From: Eucalyptus grandis
Lineage: Eukaryota; Streptophyta; Magnoliopsida; Myrtales; Myrtaceae
Assembly (NCBI RefSeq): GCF_016545825.1
Contig: NC_052613.1
Span: 50,698,112-50,762,111, forward strand
Reading direction: 5' to 3'
DNA length: 64,000 nucleotides
In this document: one piece after another, positions 1 through 14,559 of the stretch
Numbering within the stretch: the stretch's first letter is position 1
Layout of the letters: each line of letters starts with the position of its first letter
Notes under the pieces: model-generated
What the model was told of the DNA's origin: nothing
Databases searched by the model: none
What the model saw: only the letters and a program-made list of their open reading frames with translations
Program-made: the position numbers and the translations under genes

Positions 1-2557
1 GATCAGCCCGAAGTTCCACCAGCAAATACTGACTATTGTATCAATTTAAATTTGTGCACATAATAAATTGGACTACTTTAATCTTATTACTGAATATCTT
101 TTCTCCAGGATTGTGAGCGCAGAGCGCTAGTAAAGCTATTCCATCACAGGGAGCTTCCTCTTCCAGTATCACCTTGAGTTTCACTGGTGTTTTTACCTGG
201 AAAGGTAGATCTGACTTATGCAAACCTGTCGTTGTCTTTCCACTTGCAGAGTATATGACTTTGTCAAGCTCCCGAAATTTCTTTGAAATGAAAATTTTCA
301 CGGAATTATGCATCCACCCTAGCACTCTGTTGGAAATGCAATAGAAAATTATGTTGTTGAATTTGCTTTAATAAACACTGGTGTTGGACCTATATTAGTA
401 TACTTACTTATAATAGAGCTGTTCTGGGTTTTAACATGGGTTTTAAGAGTTAATCTGTCTGGTTCGTAATGGCAGGTTCCACCAAATGTTTCCTGGCTCA
501 TCGCTCTATTTTCAATTTGTGGTTGGATGAAGATACACTCATCATTCTAGAGTGAATCATCAATTGGGAATTGATCTCAAAGTCAATATGTTGGTTCACC
601 AAGGGATCTCAATATCTTGTGTGGTGAGTCTATGATTTCGCAGTAATTGTTCATGGAGTTCCCGGATCTGCATCGACTTTGGCATTTTTTAGCACTGTCG
701 ATTTGCTTCCTAGTCAGTTGTGTAATTCAGAAATTATCTCTCTTTCACCAATCAGATGCTAAGCTTGGTTCATTTTCGATATAGCTGGCATTACTTTCAG
801 ACAATTAGTCTATGTGAACTCTCGTAAAAAATAAGCAAGGACATGCAATGGAATGACAGAAATTGAAGGAGTTAAAAAAGGGTAGAATGGGGTTACGAAA
901 GTAAAGATTCCTAGCAAAGTTTACTCTATCTGTTCTTGCCTGCAGGTGGTGATGCTTGAACAGTTTCTGCAGGAATTGTTGGATCCATGTAGTCAGATCT
1001 ACATGAAGTGCTCTCGGTTGATTTTGAGACAGGAAGTAAATAATTGGACCTCATTCGCTTGCTCAGTTCAAATGTATTGATTGCCGGATGTAAGCCGTTG
1101 AGAGTGAGCAAGGCTAGGTGACTCGAGAATGAATCTCCTGTTCAATGAGGGTTTAGTATGAATCGTCGTAAGACTCAGTTTGCTGATCAGACGAAATGTT
1201 TGCCCTTTGAAGCGAACAGGTGACTTTTTACTTTTTCTTCTATTTCCTGGAGAGGGAAAAGCTCATTTTAATTCAGCTTCTTGTCTCTCACTTATTCAGC
1301 TTCTTGTCTCGATAATGTTCTTGGAAGCAACAGTGAAAAGGCCAATTTACGGCAATAAGGTTGCCTTTCTATTGTCAATTTTGTCATTCTTTTTTTGTGT
1401 TAAGGCAGAGAGACAAGGTTTGTGCTTATATTCTACGTGAAGTGAACTTCAGCTGGCATATGTTTTGATCCCTGGTTCTTGATCCGCAGTTCTTTCAACT
1501 TCACGGGCAAGAAGGATCTTCCTCTTTTTAGCCACTTTTACCATATAACTAGAAGAATACATATGTTTTTTTGGCCAAAATATGGCTGGAAGGAATTGCT
1601 ATAGAAAGAAAAGATGTCATCATATCGAAAAGAGGAAAATGTCGATGAAAAGCGGGAGAACCGCTCGATCCAGGTGAAAAATCATGGTCAAGGAGTTGAG
1701 AGAAGAGGCTTGATAAAGTATAATGCAGAGCGGCTATCAAATGGTCTGATTACCAGTTGTAAGCGGAATTAAAAAATTCACTTCATTTTTTCCTTTGCGC
1801 CCGAGTCGTCGCCGAGGGTGTGCTGGCAAAGCAGGTGAGCTGGCAAAGCAGATGAGCATGCTTCTCAAAGACCCATGCAGAGTGCACGGATTTCTTTTCA
1901 GATTCTAGTCCTTAATGAAACTAGATTAGCCAACTTCCGACAGAAACAGAATGAATGGAACAGGATGTAATGAATAACATCCGCAATACTGATAGAAAAG
2001 ACAAGGTGGAGATCCAAGGACATACTACAATGAAATTGTCAAAATTGTTCATACGAGAGAGATGAAGGTAATCACATGCGTTTTTCAAGAGGAATCGAAC
2101 AGGCATCCCATTCCAATTCAAATGTCTTAACCAAATGCAAGAAAAGGAATAAAGGCCGAATTCGCAATTGCATTCGAGCCTTCGTTCCCATACTCAAAGC
2201 AGCATCCCTCCAATGGCAAGAGGCCTTGTTCAGGGATTTGAAGAAATCGATCATCTTGCCAGTATACAAATTGGAGAGAGGAATTCGTACTCAACTTCAA
2301 CAACCCCGCCTAAAATCTGGTAAATCAGCATAGAAACTTTGGGGACCACAAGATTTATGGTTGGGAAACCAACCTTCATAGGGCAGACTTTCCGATTCAA
2401 TTTCTCCCGATCCAGCTTCCATGCTTTCATCCAAGTGAAAAATTTTCTTTTCAGAAGCATAAGGGGATTCCACAGTGCTCTTACAAGAATCCACGAAAAA
2501 TCATGCGTGCCTACTTTTGATAATGAACCTTTTGCTCTAACTAAATTTTAAGATATC
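1..2557. other. No gene recognised
   Basis: Several short overlapping open frames occur on both strands, for example at 41-325 (-), 926-1111 (-) and 2076-2333 (+). None shows a family I recognise or a convincing exon chain. The left edge could hold the end of a gene lying outside the window, but the open frame from base 1 is only 20 codons long. I see no transposon ends here. Confidence 0.5.
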
Positions 2558-2669
2558 TTTATCTTGTATAATGAAGGGTGAAAAAGCGAAAAGCATTAGC
2601 TACCTTGGATATCGTTATCTCGTATAATGAAGGGTGAAAAAGCGAAAAGCATTAGCTACCCTGGAGATG
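2558..2669. repeat. Tandem duplication, 56-bp period
   Basis: A unit containing GTATAATGAAGGGTGAAAAA occurs at about 2566 and again at 2622. It continues through AAGCGAAAAGCATTAGCTAC with only a few substitutions between the two copies. This is a simple local duplication with no known function. Confidence 0.85.
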
Positions 2670-3286
2670 CTCCCATAAAGTTCCAAACTCGCTACGTAAC
2701 ATTCAATTCAATCGATAACCATAGCTATTTAACAATTCAGTCGCTACCGCATCACAACCATGCTAAAAAAAGACGTCCGGATATCAAGGAATATAACTCG
2801 AGGATTTGCACTTGTGGCAGAGTTTGCTGTTAAACCCCATAGGAGTTAAACCTAGTTTGCTTTTAATTGGAATTGAGGAATTGCAAACCCGGATCGATGT
2901 GTTCAGACTTGGGTCCCAGAACAATGAATCAAATGAAACCATGGGTGCTGCATTCACAGATTCTGCAAACTCACCCTATTTCTACTACATTTTGGGAGGT
3001 TCGTTCTCCACTATTTTGACATAGATGACGAAAAGAACAGCCAAACATGTTGCTGGTTGATCTGATATTACATGCCAAATGATGAAATGATGTCCCTACC
3101 ATCAGCAACCATTTAGATGGAAACACAAAATTGTCAGACTTGTTGAAAAAGTGATGAAAGGAGCACTAGATATATGTTTCAACCAGCCCAAGAAAAGGCA
3201 AATTCAAATCCAACAACTCATTACTGTCAAGAATTCAAACGCCAAAATTACTCTCAAAGTGCCAAAAGCACTGTGGTATAACAATC
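2670..3286. other. Intergenic / eL34 3' flank
   Basis: I see no coding signal. The right-hand part lies immediately downstream of the eL34 stop codon and probably holds its 3' UTR and poly(A) site on the minus strand. Confidence 0.5.
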
Positions 3287-5248
<1,962 letters not shown>

Positions 5249-5431
5249 GGAGAGAAACGGAGAGGGAGTGTTCTGCCGTGAATAGATCCGACGGCTGAAA
5301 AACGAGCTCGAGATCAACGGGTCGGGCCCATGTCATGAACTTCTGTATGAGCCAAAAGCCCACCATCGTTGCTCGTCAGCCCGTACCGGTCGGGCCATCT
5401 CACACTTACGACTTAACCCTGCCTGGCCGGC

Positions 5432-5692
5432 TACCCTAAAAAACCTCGAACTGACATCCATGACAAATTTATCCCAAATTATTTTTTTGATCACCAAAAA
5501 CCTCAAACTGATATACTTTTTACAAATTTATCCCAAACTAATATACCTTTAACAAATTTATCCCAATTTACTATACTTGTGACAAATTTACCTTCAATTA
5601 ATTTTCGTTAAATTTTACTGTCAAATTATTAAGTTAAATGACACATAATAGTATTAATTTGAGATTTTTTGTGATCGAATAAATTAGTATAC
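5432..5692. repeat. MITE-like element, left arm
   Basis: This AT-rich stretch is built of repeats of the type GACAAATTTATCCCAAACTA. It begins TACCCTAAAAAACCTCGAAC. Its reverse complement is found at 11451-11581, which ends in a sequence equivalent to TACCTGAAAAATC when read on the minus strand. The two arms are long terminal inverted repeats of roughly 110-130 bp from one non-autonomous element, now separated by a LINE. I found no clear target-site duplication for the element itself. Confidence 0.65.
5678..5692. repeat. LINE target-site duplication, left copy
   Basis: AATAAATTAGTATAC at 5678-5692 is repeated exactly at 11436-11450, immediately after the A-rich tail of the LINE. A perfect 15-bp match is a typical product of target-primed reverse transcription and fixes both ends of the element. 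Confidence 0.93.
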
Positions 5693-6283
5693 TAGTTCTC
5701 GTAGTTTGGAACCGTGAAGCGAGGCTCTCTCTTTGGGCGACTTCGGACCTTGTAGCCGCGATTCCTGTTCTTTGCTAGCCCCGCGAGTGTTGACCGTTGG
5801 TTGGGGCCGATCTTCCGCGCCAAGAGGCACTTTTTCCAGCTCTTCAAACCCCTGCATCTTAGCCTGGTACGTCTTCTCTTCGAGGGATTTCTACCGAGCG
5901 ATGGTTTAGGGTTTTCTCGGTTCTGTTCTGCGATTCTGCTGTATGGAGCCGTTGGCCGTGAGGGATCGGTCTTGTGATGAAGGACTGAGTAGGCGAATGC
6001 ACTCCCCTCCTAGTACGGTTAATCCTCGGCTAATATCAATTCGCGGAATGATCAAACCCGCAAATCCTCGGTTCCTTGGTGAGCCGCAGACTCGCACCCG
6101 GCGGTCGGGCCCTGCTCGGCCGAGGAATCGGTAGGGGTCGGTCTCGTTCTAAGCGAAATAACTCTAGAGGTGTCTCCATGAAACCTCCCCGCTCGCACCT
6201 GGGCAGCCGTAGCTAGCGGTGTCACCAGGGGCTATGACCTTGATTACACGCCTGTTCAGTTTGACAGTGATTCTGTCATTCAT

Positions 6284-7555
6284 ATGGATGAAGCCGATTT
6301 GGATGCTGCTGACCCTAAACTCTACGATTGCCTAGTGGGGTATTTCTTGGGAAAGAAACTCCCGTTTAAGGTTGTGGATGAATCGCTTAGGAAAGCTTGG
6401 GGGCTTGCGCTGCAGCAGGTAATGTCCAATGGCAGGGGACTGTTCTTGTTGCGTATTGCTGATTCTAAATTTAGGAGAAAGATCTTAGAGGGAGGGATTG
6501 TTACTGTGGCTAGAATTCCGTTGATGTTGCAGCAATGGGAGCCGGGAATTGAGTTAAACAAGGAGTCCCTCCAATCGGTGCCGTACGGGAGGTCATGGAA
6601 TCTTCCTTGTTCCTTCAGTCTGCGCACTCTATCGGTAAGATAGCTAGTGTTCTTGGAAAGCCGCTCTATGTAGATCAGAGAACCGAGCAAATGGACATGC
6701 TGACTTTTGCTCGTGTTTGTGTCGAAATCACAGTTCAACAGGATATCCGAGAGTCTCTTAAGCTAGAACTTAGGGGAAAACTCGTAGTTGTTGATGTTGA
6801 ATACGAATGGAGGCCCCTCGCCTGTATGAAATGTAGAATATTTGGCCACAAATGCAATGTGGATGCCAATGAATCAGAGCATCAGTTGCCTGGTGATGGG
6901 AGCGTTGAGGCCGAACCTAATCATGCTCAGGCTAAAGACAAGGCTCCCCTGCTTGAAAAAGGTAAAGGAGTGGCCGTTCATCCTACCTTAGGCATGGACA
7001 ACTCAAATGTAATGCCGCCGCTGCAGAGTTCCCCCAGAGCGGGGTACTTAGGGGAGCCGAGTTCACCTAGGAGAGACTTGGAAGGCCCCTAGGAATCACC
7101 TAAGGCCAATCCGGCCAAGCCTTCTGTTGTTGAGTCTGAATCTATATCAGAGGAACAGGAATGGATAAAAGTGAAGCGTAGAAATAAGAAGCAGAAGAGG
7201 AAAGCAACAAAAGTTGCTGCTGCCGCTGCTGCAGCTGTTTCGTTTGGTCTCTATCAGTCCACTGACGAAGGCCAACTTCTGGAGCTATCATAATGAATCT
7301 CCTCAACCGTCGTGTGAAGGAGCTTCTACTCAGGTGAATAATTCAGAGAGCTCGGATGATATTTCTAACTCCAGTATCCACAGTGCTTCTACTGATGATG
7401 AGGCTCAATCTGTACTGAAACCTATTTTGAAAGGAAAGCCGCCTACAAAGGCTCCTATCCTCCAGGACCAGCTCCTGCGCCTTCTTCCTGATTCCCCTCC
7501 TGCTGCAGTCCCGAAAGCATCGGCTACGGCGAAGAGGACCACCAGGAAGAGGTAA
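6284..7555 (+). pseudogene. LINE ORF1 (DUF4283 gag-like), frameshifted
   Basis: The first part, from 6284, reads as the plant LINE ORF1 domain DUF4283, with RKAWGLALQQVMSNGRGLF and the block LMLQQWEPG. The frame shifts near 6595 and continues to 7092. There WRPLACMKCRIFGHKC resembles the end of the domain and a degenerate zinc knuckle, in which the last Cys is too close to the His for a standard CCHC. A third frame, from about 7214, encodes an acidic, Ser-rich tail ending in basic residues. The protein would bind element RNA in an intact copy. At least two frameshifts and a TAG at 7090 make this copy non-functional. Confidence 0.85.
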
Positions 7556-7578
7556 TCCGGCTCTGTTGTTTTTTGGAA

Positions 7579-10500
7579 TGATAATCGGCTTTTGGAATAT
7601 TAGAGGCATTTTGGATCCCCTTAGGCGGGCTGAAATTAGGCGGTTTGTGCGTGTTAATAATCTCTGTTTCATTGGCCTCTTGGAAACTAAGGTGCCTGAT
7701 CATCTTTTGATTCCATCTCTTCCACCCTTATTAGGGGTTGGAATTGGATTTCCAACTGCGAGTTCTCCCCGCGTGGTAGGATTTGAGTCGGGTGGAACCC
7801 AGACTTGATCTCTTTTTCTTCTATTTCAATCAGCGATCAAGTTATTCATGGCATGCTTAAGTTTAATAGTTCCGGTGTATGCTGTTGTGTATCTGCTATT
7901 TATGGGGAACACTCGTTTTCCCGGCGTCGTCCCCTGTGGGAAGACCTCTGTCTTTATAGCGATATCTTCCAAAGATTTCCCCCGGCTTGTGGCTGGTGAT
8001 TTTAACGCGATCAAGGACCCCTCCGATCGTATTGGAGGTGCTACGAACCGGATTCCCCGCTTCGATGAATTCTCTCAATGCCTCGTCCCAAGCCGAACGA
8101 GTGACCTAAGGTATGTTGGGTGCCGATATACTTGGTCCACTTCTTCCGCGAGGCAAAGAAATTGAGGAAAATTGATCGTGTTCTCGTCAATGGTGAGTGG
8201 AATACTCGCTTCTCTTACTCGGAGGCTAATTTCGAATCCCGGTATATCGGATCACCGCCCGATGATTGTTAGAGTGTCATGACCTTCTAATCGGAGTAAG
8301 CCATTCAAATTTTTTAATTACCGGACGCATCATCCAGTTTTTATTGCCACCATTCAGAGGGCTTGGAATTCCCCTATTGTTGGAGTTCCTATGTTCTAGC
8401 TGGTCTCCAAGCTTAAGAGGGTGAAGTCGCTCCTAAAATCTCTCAATCGAGATGCCTTCTCTGATATTTCGGCTAAGGTTGCTGATGCGAGGAACTCTTT
8501 GGCGGTAGCCCAGAACCAGCTCCAGGCCAATCCGGGGGATGTCGCTCTTGCCCAAGAAGAAAGGGAATGTCATCGTACATTTGTTCAGTTGAGATCTCAT
8601 GAAGAATCATTCTACAAGCAGAAGTCTAGAGTCAAATGGCTAAAAGAGGGAGATAGGAACACGAAGTTTTTCCATCAATCTATGAAACGAAGACACCTCT
8701 TAAACCGAATTCTTTCGGTAAAAGACCCTGCTGGAACTATCGTCACTGATCCTCTCTTGGTTCCCCAGGTTTTTGTTGATTATTTCTCTGACCTCCTGTC
8801 CCCGAAGGAAGGCTTGATCAGGCCATCTATAGAGGAGGTGCGGCAGTACATTCGTAACCCTCTCTCCCTTGATCAAGTTGCTGCTCTTGACGTGCCCATC
8901 TCAGACTCTGAGATCAAGAACACACTATTCTCATTGGCAAAAGGTAAGGCCCCGGGCCCTGATGGTTTTCCTGTTGATTTTTTTAAAACCTGCTGGGACA
9001 CTGTTGGTTCTATTGTGCTTCAATCGGTGCATGACTTCTTCCGGAATGCTAAGCTTTTGAAAGAAGTAAATGCAACCATTATTGCTCTTGTTCCGAAGGT
9101 CCCTAATGCCACTACAGTCACGGACTTCAGACCAATTGCTTGTTGCAACACAATTTATAAGGTGATCACTAAGATTCTAGCTAATTGTATAGCTGGGGTT
9201 TTAAGGGATGTGATTAGTCAATCCCAGAACGCTTTTGTTAAGGGTAGGAGAATGAGGGACAACATTTTATTGGCCCAGGAACTATTTGCAGGTTTCCATC
9301 TTACTCCGTATCTACCCAAGTGTGCCATTAAGGTAGATTTTCATAAGGCGTATGATACCCTCGATTGGGACTTTTTACAGCTTGTGTTGTAGGCTTTTCA
9401 GTTTCCTTCGCACTTCATAAAGTTGGTTATGGCTTGTGTTCGATCTCCTACCTTCTCTATATCTATCAACGGTGACCTTCATGGGTTCTTTCCGGCGGTA
9501 GAGGTGTAAGGCAAGGGGACCCAATGTCTCCATACCTCTTTACGTTGGTGATGGAAGTCTTGTCTGGCATATTGATGTCTCGTACCTCCAATCCGAACTT
9601 TAAGTATTACTGGAGATGTAAGCCAATTCAGCTCTCCCATCTTTTCTTTGCTGACGATGTGTTCTTGTTCTGTCAAGCGGATTGGCCTTTGATTGTTATG
9701 CTCAAAACAGGGCTTGATTTGTTCTCTGCCTGGAGTGGTCTGCTTCCAAACAAGCGCAAGAGTGAAATTTTCATGGCTGGCGGTGAGCTTTCTAGCCGGA
9801 ACAAGATCCTATGGGCGTTCGGTTTCCAGGAAGGAAAACTTCCAGTCCGGTACCTTGGTGTTCCTATTATTTCTTCTAGACTCCAATGAGCCGATTATAT
9901 TGCATTGACAGACAGTATCACCGCTGCCCATTCAATCTCGGACGCCGTTTCTCTCTTTTGCGGTAGGCTTCAGGTGATACGTTCGTCCTTCACTCTATCC
10001 AAGCTTCTTGGACGAGTGTATTCACTCTTCTGCGTCGGTTCTTGCGGATGTGGAACGCATAATGAGGCAATTTCTCTGGAAGGGAACTTCGTTGGGCCGA
10101 GGAGGAGCCAAAGTGGCTTGGGAGGATATTTGCTGCCCCAAGGGTGAAGGGGGTCTCGGCGTTCGTAACATTAAGCAATGCAATAGGGCTTCCACGGTCA
10201 AGTACTTATGGATTCTTTTCTCGACAAAGAATCGTTATGGTGCCGTTGGATTCACTCGGTATTTCGAAAAGAAGAATTTCTGGATTGCCAATACTCCGAG
10301 GACGTGCTCCTGGATGTGGAAAAAGATCCTCCACTCGGACCATATTTTCGTTCGTCGTTTAGGTGGATTGTTGGTAATGGTTACTCCATTTCGCTATGGC
10401 ACAATTATTGGCTCTCATGTGGGCCGTTGGATTCGTGTGTTCCTCCGGCGTTTAGGAGTCCATTGGTCTTCCGAACCTGTGCGTAGCCGCCGATCCGTAT

Positions 10501-11067
10501 ACTCCGGTTGGTGCTTTGCTCTTAAAAGTCTCCTAGAAAGATGGTCAATTGCCCTCCCGCCCTTATCATCTATGCACGACAAATTCATTTGGTGTCATGA
10601 ATCTTTGGGTAAGTTTTTCTGTTGCTTCGGCTTGGGATTTTATCGGGGTAAAAATGAATCCCGTCCAAAGGGCTTCCTTTGTTTGGGATAATGCCCTCGC
10701 ACCTCGTTATCAATTCATTTTGTGGCTCATAACGAAGAACCGTCTTCCTACTCGACGTTGCTATTATCCTATGGGAGAATTGATTATTGTGTTTGTGTTT
10801 TTGTAATGAAGTTCCGGACTCGTTAATCATCTTTTCTTTGGTTGTCGCACTTTGGCTCCTCCGGCCTTCTTTGGGCCGCCACCGCAACATCCCATGGAAA
10901 AACAAGTTGGAATGAATTACTTACTTGGGTTACCAAGTTTTTCAAAGGGCAAAGACTTCTATCACAAGATGGTTTGTTTCTCTTTCGGTGCTTTATGCCA
11001 TTTGATCTGGAAGATGAGGAACGCCGCTATCTTCCGGGATGAGACAGCTTGCTATTTACGCACTTAA
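7579..11067 (+). pseudogene. LINE ORF2 (endonuclease + reverse transcriptase), broken
   Basis: An APE-type endonuclease begins at 7579 with IIGFWNIRGILDPLRR and LLETKV, and continues in other frames with VAGDFNAIKDPSDR near 7990. Reverse transcriptase follows: GKAPGPDGFPVDFFK near 8945, NAFVKGRRMRDNILLAQE near 9228, KVDFHKAYDTLDW at about 9330, RQGDPMSPYLF near 9510 and the catalytic FADDVFLFC at about 9647. A zf-RVT-like stretch (FVWDNALAPRYQFILWL) lies near 10680. The frame changes several times, for example near 7800, 8160, 9390 and 9890, so no functional enzyme is encoded. The order of domains is normal for plant L1 elements. Confidence 0.88.
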
Positions 11068-11435
11068 GAATCATCTTATCAAATCGCTTAGAGATAGAGC
11101 TATCTCTTTTTCGAAGGTCTCTCCTTCTCCGAGGAACAAAAGACTTCAAAGGTGCTGGGGATTCGATCCGGCGGTCTTTTCTGCTCAATGATCGTGTTTC
11201 TGCTCGCTTTGTTTTAGTTCTCTCCGTTCTTTCCGTTCTGGTTGTTGCGGAGGGTCTTCCCCGCTGCGGTTGTAGTTCCCTCTTCCTTATTTGTCTAGCT
11301 TTTCTTTTACATCGGCTCTCCTTCACTCTTGATCTGAGAGTGTAGGTTATGGATCCGATCTTTTGTATTTGTCCTTCCCTTTTTATATTTATTTACCTTT
11401 TACCAAAAAAAAAATAAAATAAAAATAAAAATAAA

Positions 11436-11450
11436 AATAAATTAGTATAC
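11436..11450. repeat. LINE target-site duplication, right copy
   Basis: This is an exact copy of 5678-5692 placed directly after the A-rich tail. It is part of the interrupted MITE-like element. Confidence 0.93.
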
Positions 11451-11581
11451 CGGTTTATGATTTTCTATAGTTAGTTTGGGATAAATTTTTTGTAGGTGTA
11501 TCAATTTGCGATTTTTCATGATAAAGAAAATAGTTTGAGATAAATTTGTCACAAGTATATAAATTTATGATTTTTCAGGTA
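11451..11581. repeat. MITE-like element, right arm
   Basis: This is the inverted counterpart of 5432-5550: GGGATAAATTT and GAGATAAATTTGTCACAAG are reverse complements of the left-arm repeats. It ends about 125 bp before the HAD-hydrolase start codon, so this repeat arm probably overlaps that gene's promoter. Confidence 0.6.
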
Positions 11582-11589
11582 TTAAAGTA

Positions 11590-11603
11590 TGTATATATAT
11601 ATT
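11590..11603 (+). promoter_or_regulatory. Possible TATA element of the HAD gene
   Basis: An alternating TA run (GTATATATATATTATG) lies about 110 bp upstream of the ATG at 11708, at the edge of the MITE-like arm. The position fits a TATA box, but no transcription start is known and AT-rich repeats produce such runs by chance. Confidence 0.35.
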
Positions 11604-11707
11604 ATGTTTCTTTTTTTTCGGTTTTCTTTTTGTGTGAGTTAGTTAGCATTAGCAACGCCGTGACGAGGCTTCGTCGAGCACGCGCAGCAGAGCAGGGGAA
11701 GAAAGCC

Positions 11708-14559
11708 ATGGAAGGTGGGTTGGCGAAGTTGGCTCAATCCAGCCTTCTCTCCTTCACCGCTCGAAGCAGTCTCGCTCTCCATCGCTCCAGGCGAGTTCGC
11801 GTCCCTTCCGTGCTCCTCCATTCAGGTCCCGCTCCTCGTGCAGTCGCTCCCTCATTTTCTCCGCTTCGATCGTCGGCGATTCCCGCGATCGAGACTCGAT
11901 TCGATCTTTCTTTCCATTTTTTGTTTTTTTTTTTTCCCTTCGCAATTTCCGGCGGCTCGTGTGGATGCAGGGAGCGATGCGAGGAGAGCGGCGTACGACG
12001 CGCTGTTGCTCGACGCGGGCGGCACCCTGCTTCAGCTGGCGAAGCCGGTGGAGGAGACTTACGCCTCCATCGGAGCCAAATACGGTCCGTCTCTCGACTC
12101 CTCCGCCCCGCCGTTCTCGTCGGCTCGCGTGTTCGCGTGCTGAATTGCGGCTTTTGGGAATGTGGGCAGATCATGGTCAATTGCAAGTTTCGATTTTTAG
12201 GTAGGAATGCGTGTATGATGCGGTGATGAGCGGATGGTTATGCTCGCTTCGCAGGTCTTGCCGCGAGTCCCGCCGATATCAAGCGAGGATTCAAGAGGGC
12301 CTTTTCTGCTCCCTGGCCTGAGAAGCTTCGTTACCAGGTACATATATGGTTCTCTTTTTCTGTTGAGGTATGCATTTGAATTTCTTTTACCCTTTTCCCA
12401 GGTTTTCCACATGCTCTTGCTCCAAGAGAATCCTTCTTCGTACTTAGTTGTATATGCATTTTTACTGATTTTGTTCTGTTTATCAGGGAGATGGGAGGCC
12501 GTTCTGGAGACTTGTCGTGTCGGAAGCTACCGGTTGTGCAGACCACGACTATTTTGAAGAAGTTTACCAGGTAAAGTTTTTAGAGACAAGAATGTCCAGC
12601 ATGTTTTCTTCTATCTTTCCCTTCTTTCTTAGCATCTCCAATAGATACTCGAAAGACAAACAATGTAGGCCACCCACACCACATTGCACTCGACTTGAGC
12701 AAGAATGAGTTAACTTACTTTCAAAACTTGTTGAGTGCATTACTTACTTCTCAAAGAATACTAGAAATATTTCTAGGTAGATTAAATAGCTTTCGACTTG
12801 TATGGGAATTACCTTTCACTATATCAAATTTTGGTCCTTGTGGGTGATATCTAAATGAACTTGCTTCACAGTACTATGCAGACGGTAATGCATGGCACCT
12901 TCCTGCTGGAGCTTATGAGACAATGAGTACTCTGAAAGATACTGGAGGTCATATTCATCAAGTATTCTTCTTCATCTTCTGCTAAGATAAGAACCATTAG
13001 CCACGATTTCTTGTAGCCTTCTTCACTAATGTGGTTGGTGGAATTACAGTTAAGTTGGCTGTCGTGTCCAACTTTGACATCCGGTTGAGGAAGCTACTGA
13101 AGGACTTAAACATTGTGGATCTGTGAGCATTAGGCTTCTCTTCATCTTTTGATTTTGCAATAACTTATTGAACAAGGTGGTTCTTAAGATTAGGTTATGC
13201 ACTACTGTAAGCATTTATTTGGTTGATAATGTTTCAGGTTTGATGCTGTAATTGTATCCTCAGAAGTGGGATATGAGAAGCCAGATCCTGGAATATTCAA
13301 AGCTGCTCTAGGTATGTATCTAGTTGGAGAATTTCATTTGCAATCCTAGTGAAATTATGAAAGCAACAATTCACAATCTTGAGTAACGGTTAATTAATCT
13401 TGCGTTTCCCTTTTTATTCTCAACCTTTAAACAGCACACGTAAGTCTTGGCTGGAAATTTTCAGTCATCTACTTTGCATTATGACCTTTTCTTGCCATCG
13501 CATAACGTCTTAGTTCAGCGTAGTTATTGTCTAAAATGAGTTGAAGGAGTCAAAAGTCATTTTTTTTTGGTCGAAGGATTGAATATGTTATTGAACAGTT
13601 CCTTTGTGGCCTTATGAAGTGACAGTTCACGAATATCAGTGTGGCGTGAATTGCGTAGGGTTCCTGCTTGATTGATAGTACTATGCCATCATGACAGTAT
13701 TTAGTATCACGATTCGCCTTATTAGTTTCTTGGCCTTTTGGTTTCACACTAATGTTTGGTATGATATTATTCCAAAAGGAAGAAATCTAAATTGAAAACT
13801 GAATCATGTCGGGTTGTCTTCTTGAGGATGTCAAGGGTTACCATCTATTTTGTTGCACATTCCCCCTCCCGGGGGTGTTCTGTTCTTCTTAGTTTCAGCA
13901 GGACTCTTATGAGCATTAAATCTATGCTACAAACCTTTTTTTGTGTATGAATCTCCTGCTTTTTTGGCTGATCTAGAAGGCTGGAAAGGGGCGAGTGGCG
14001 GTGGCTCCCCTTTTAGGTGTATATGTATTTATGAAATTTTGCATGTGCTAAAAATACTAGAGTTTTAGAGATTGTAACTTTGTCATTGTCATTCAATCGA
14101 CTTTTCTTACTCCTTGTTTCATGTGTGTGCTACAATTTCTGTATGAATCTCTTAGAAGTTAGGCTTTCATGAAACTCATACGCATTGTATACGCTGGAAT
14201 TATTTTCTATTACCATGGAATATAAGTTGTGCATCTGGATCCTTATAATGCCTGATGATCTTTCAGATCAACTTGAAGTGGAACCTAGTAGAGCAATACA
14301 TATAGGGGATGATGAAAAGGCTGACAAATACGGTGCTGCTGTCATGGGGATTGAGTGCTGGTGAACCTTCTTTGACTTAGTACAGATTAAATCATGCACC
14401 GTTCTCGAACATTTTCCATCCCTTTGTTAGCAGCTTTATTTTTTGTACCGATGAAACTGATGCTTATCATTCTCATCAACTGTTTTCTTGATCAGGTTGT
14501 GGGGCAGAGATGTGAAGACATTCTCAGATATATTAAACCGCATGCTCATTCACGTCTAA
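11708..14559 (+). CDS. HAD-superfamily hydrolase, subfamily IA (DREG-2-like)
   Basis: This is a haloacid-dehalogenase-like hydrolase related to the plant DREG-2/HDHD3 group; its substrate is unknown. Nine coding exons are inferred: 11708-11825, 11971-12084, 12255-12337, 12487-12570, 12872-12947, 13050-13122, 13238-13311, 14267-14360 and 14496-14559. All have GT-AG introns and matching phases, giving 259 residues. The Ser/Arg-rich, acid-poor first 39 residues look like an organelle transit peptide. Motif I is [10 protein letters not shown] at about residue 48, motif II is VVSNFD, motif III is the Lys in YEKPDPGIF, and motif IV is [13 protein letters not shown]. The usual second Asp of DxDGT is Gly here, as in some relatives that may lack phosphatase activity. 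The gene is divergent from eL34 and convergent with CUL3. Confidence 0.93.

Larger units (their letters stand above)
5693..11435 (+). mobile_element. Full-length L1-clade LINE, decayed
   Basis: This is a non-LTR retrotransposon of about 5.74 kb bounded by a 15-bp duplication and ending in an A-rich tail from 11405 (A-runs broken by single T). It has a GC-richer 5' UTR, a DUF4283-type ORF1 and an endonuclease-reverse transcriptase ORF2 with a zf-RVT-like region near the end. No RNase H region was seen after it. Frameshifts and stops break both ORFs, so the copy is not autonomous. It lies inside an older MITE-like element between the divergent eL34 and HAD-hydrolase genes. Without it their start codons would be about 830 bp apart. 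Confidence 0.92.

Noticed and set aside
41..325. Minus-strand frame of 94 codons starting LGWMHNS, with an AG acceptor-like site before it
   Set aside because: LGWMH recalls the start of LAZY-type proteins, but the following residues do not fit and no partner exon was found.
926..1111. Minus-strand frame of 61 codons
   Set aside because: No domain, no clear splice partners, short length.
2072..2551. Several overlapping frames on both strands
   Set aside because: They contradict each other and none resembles a known family.
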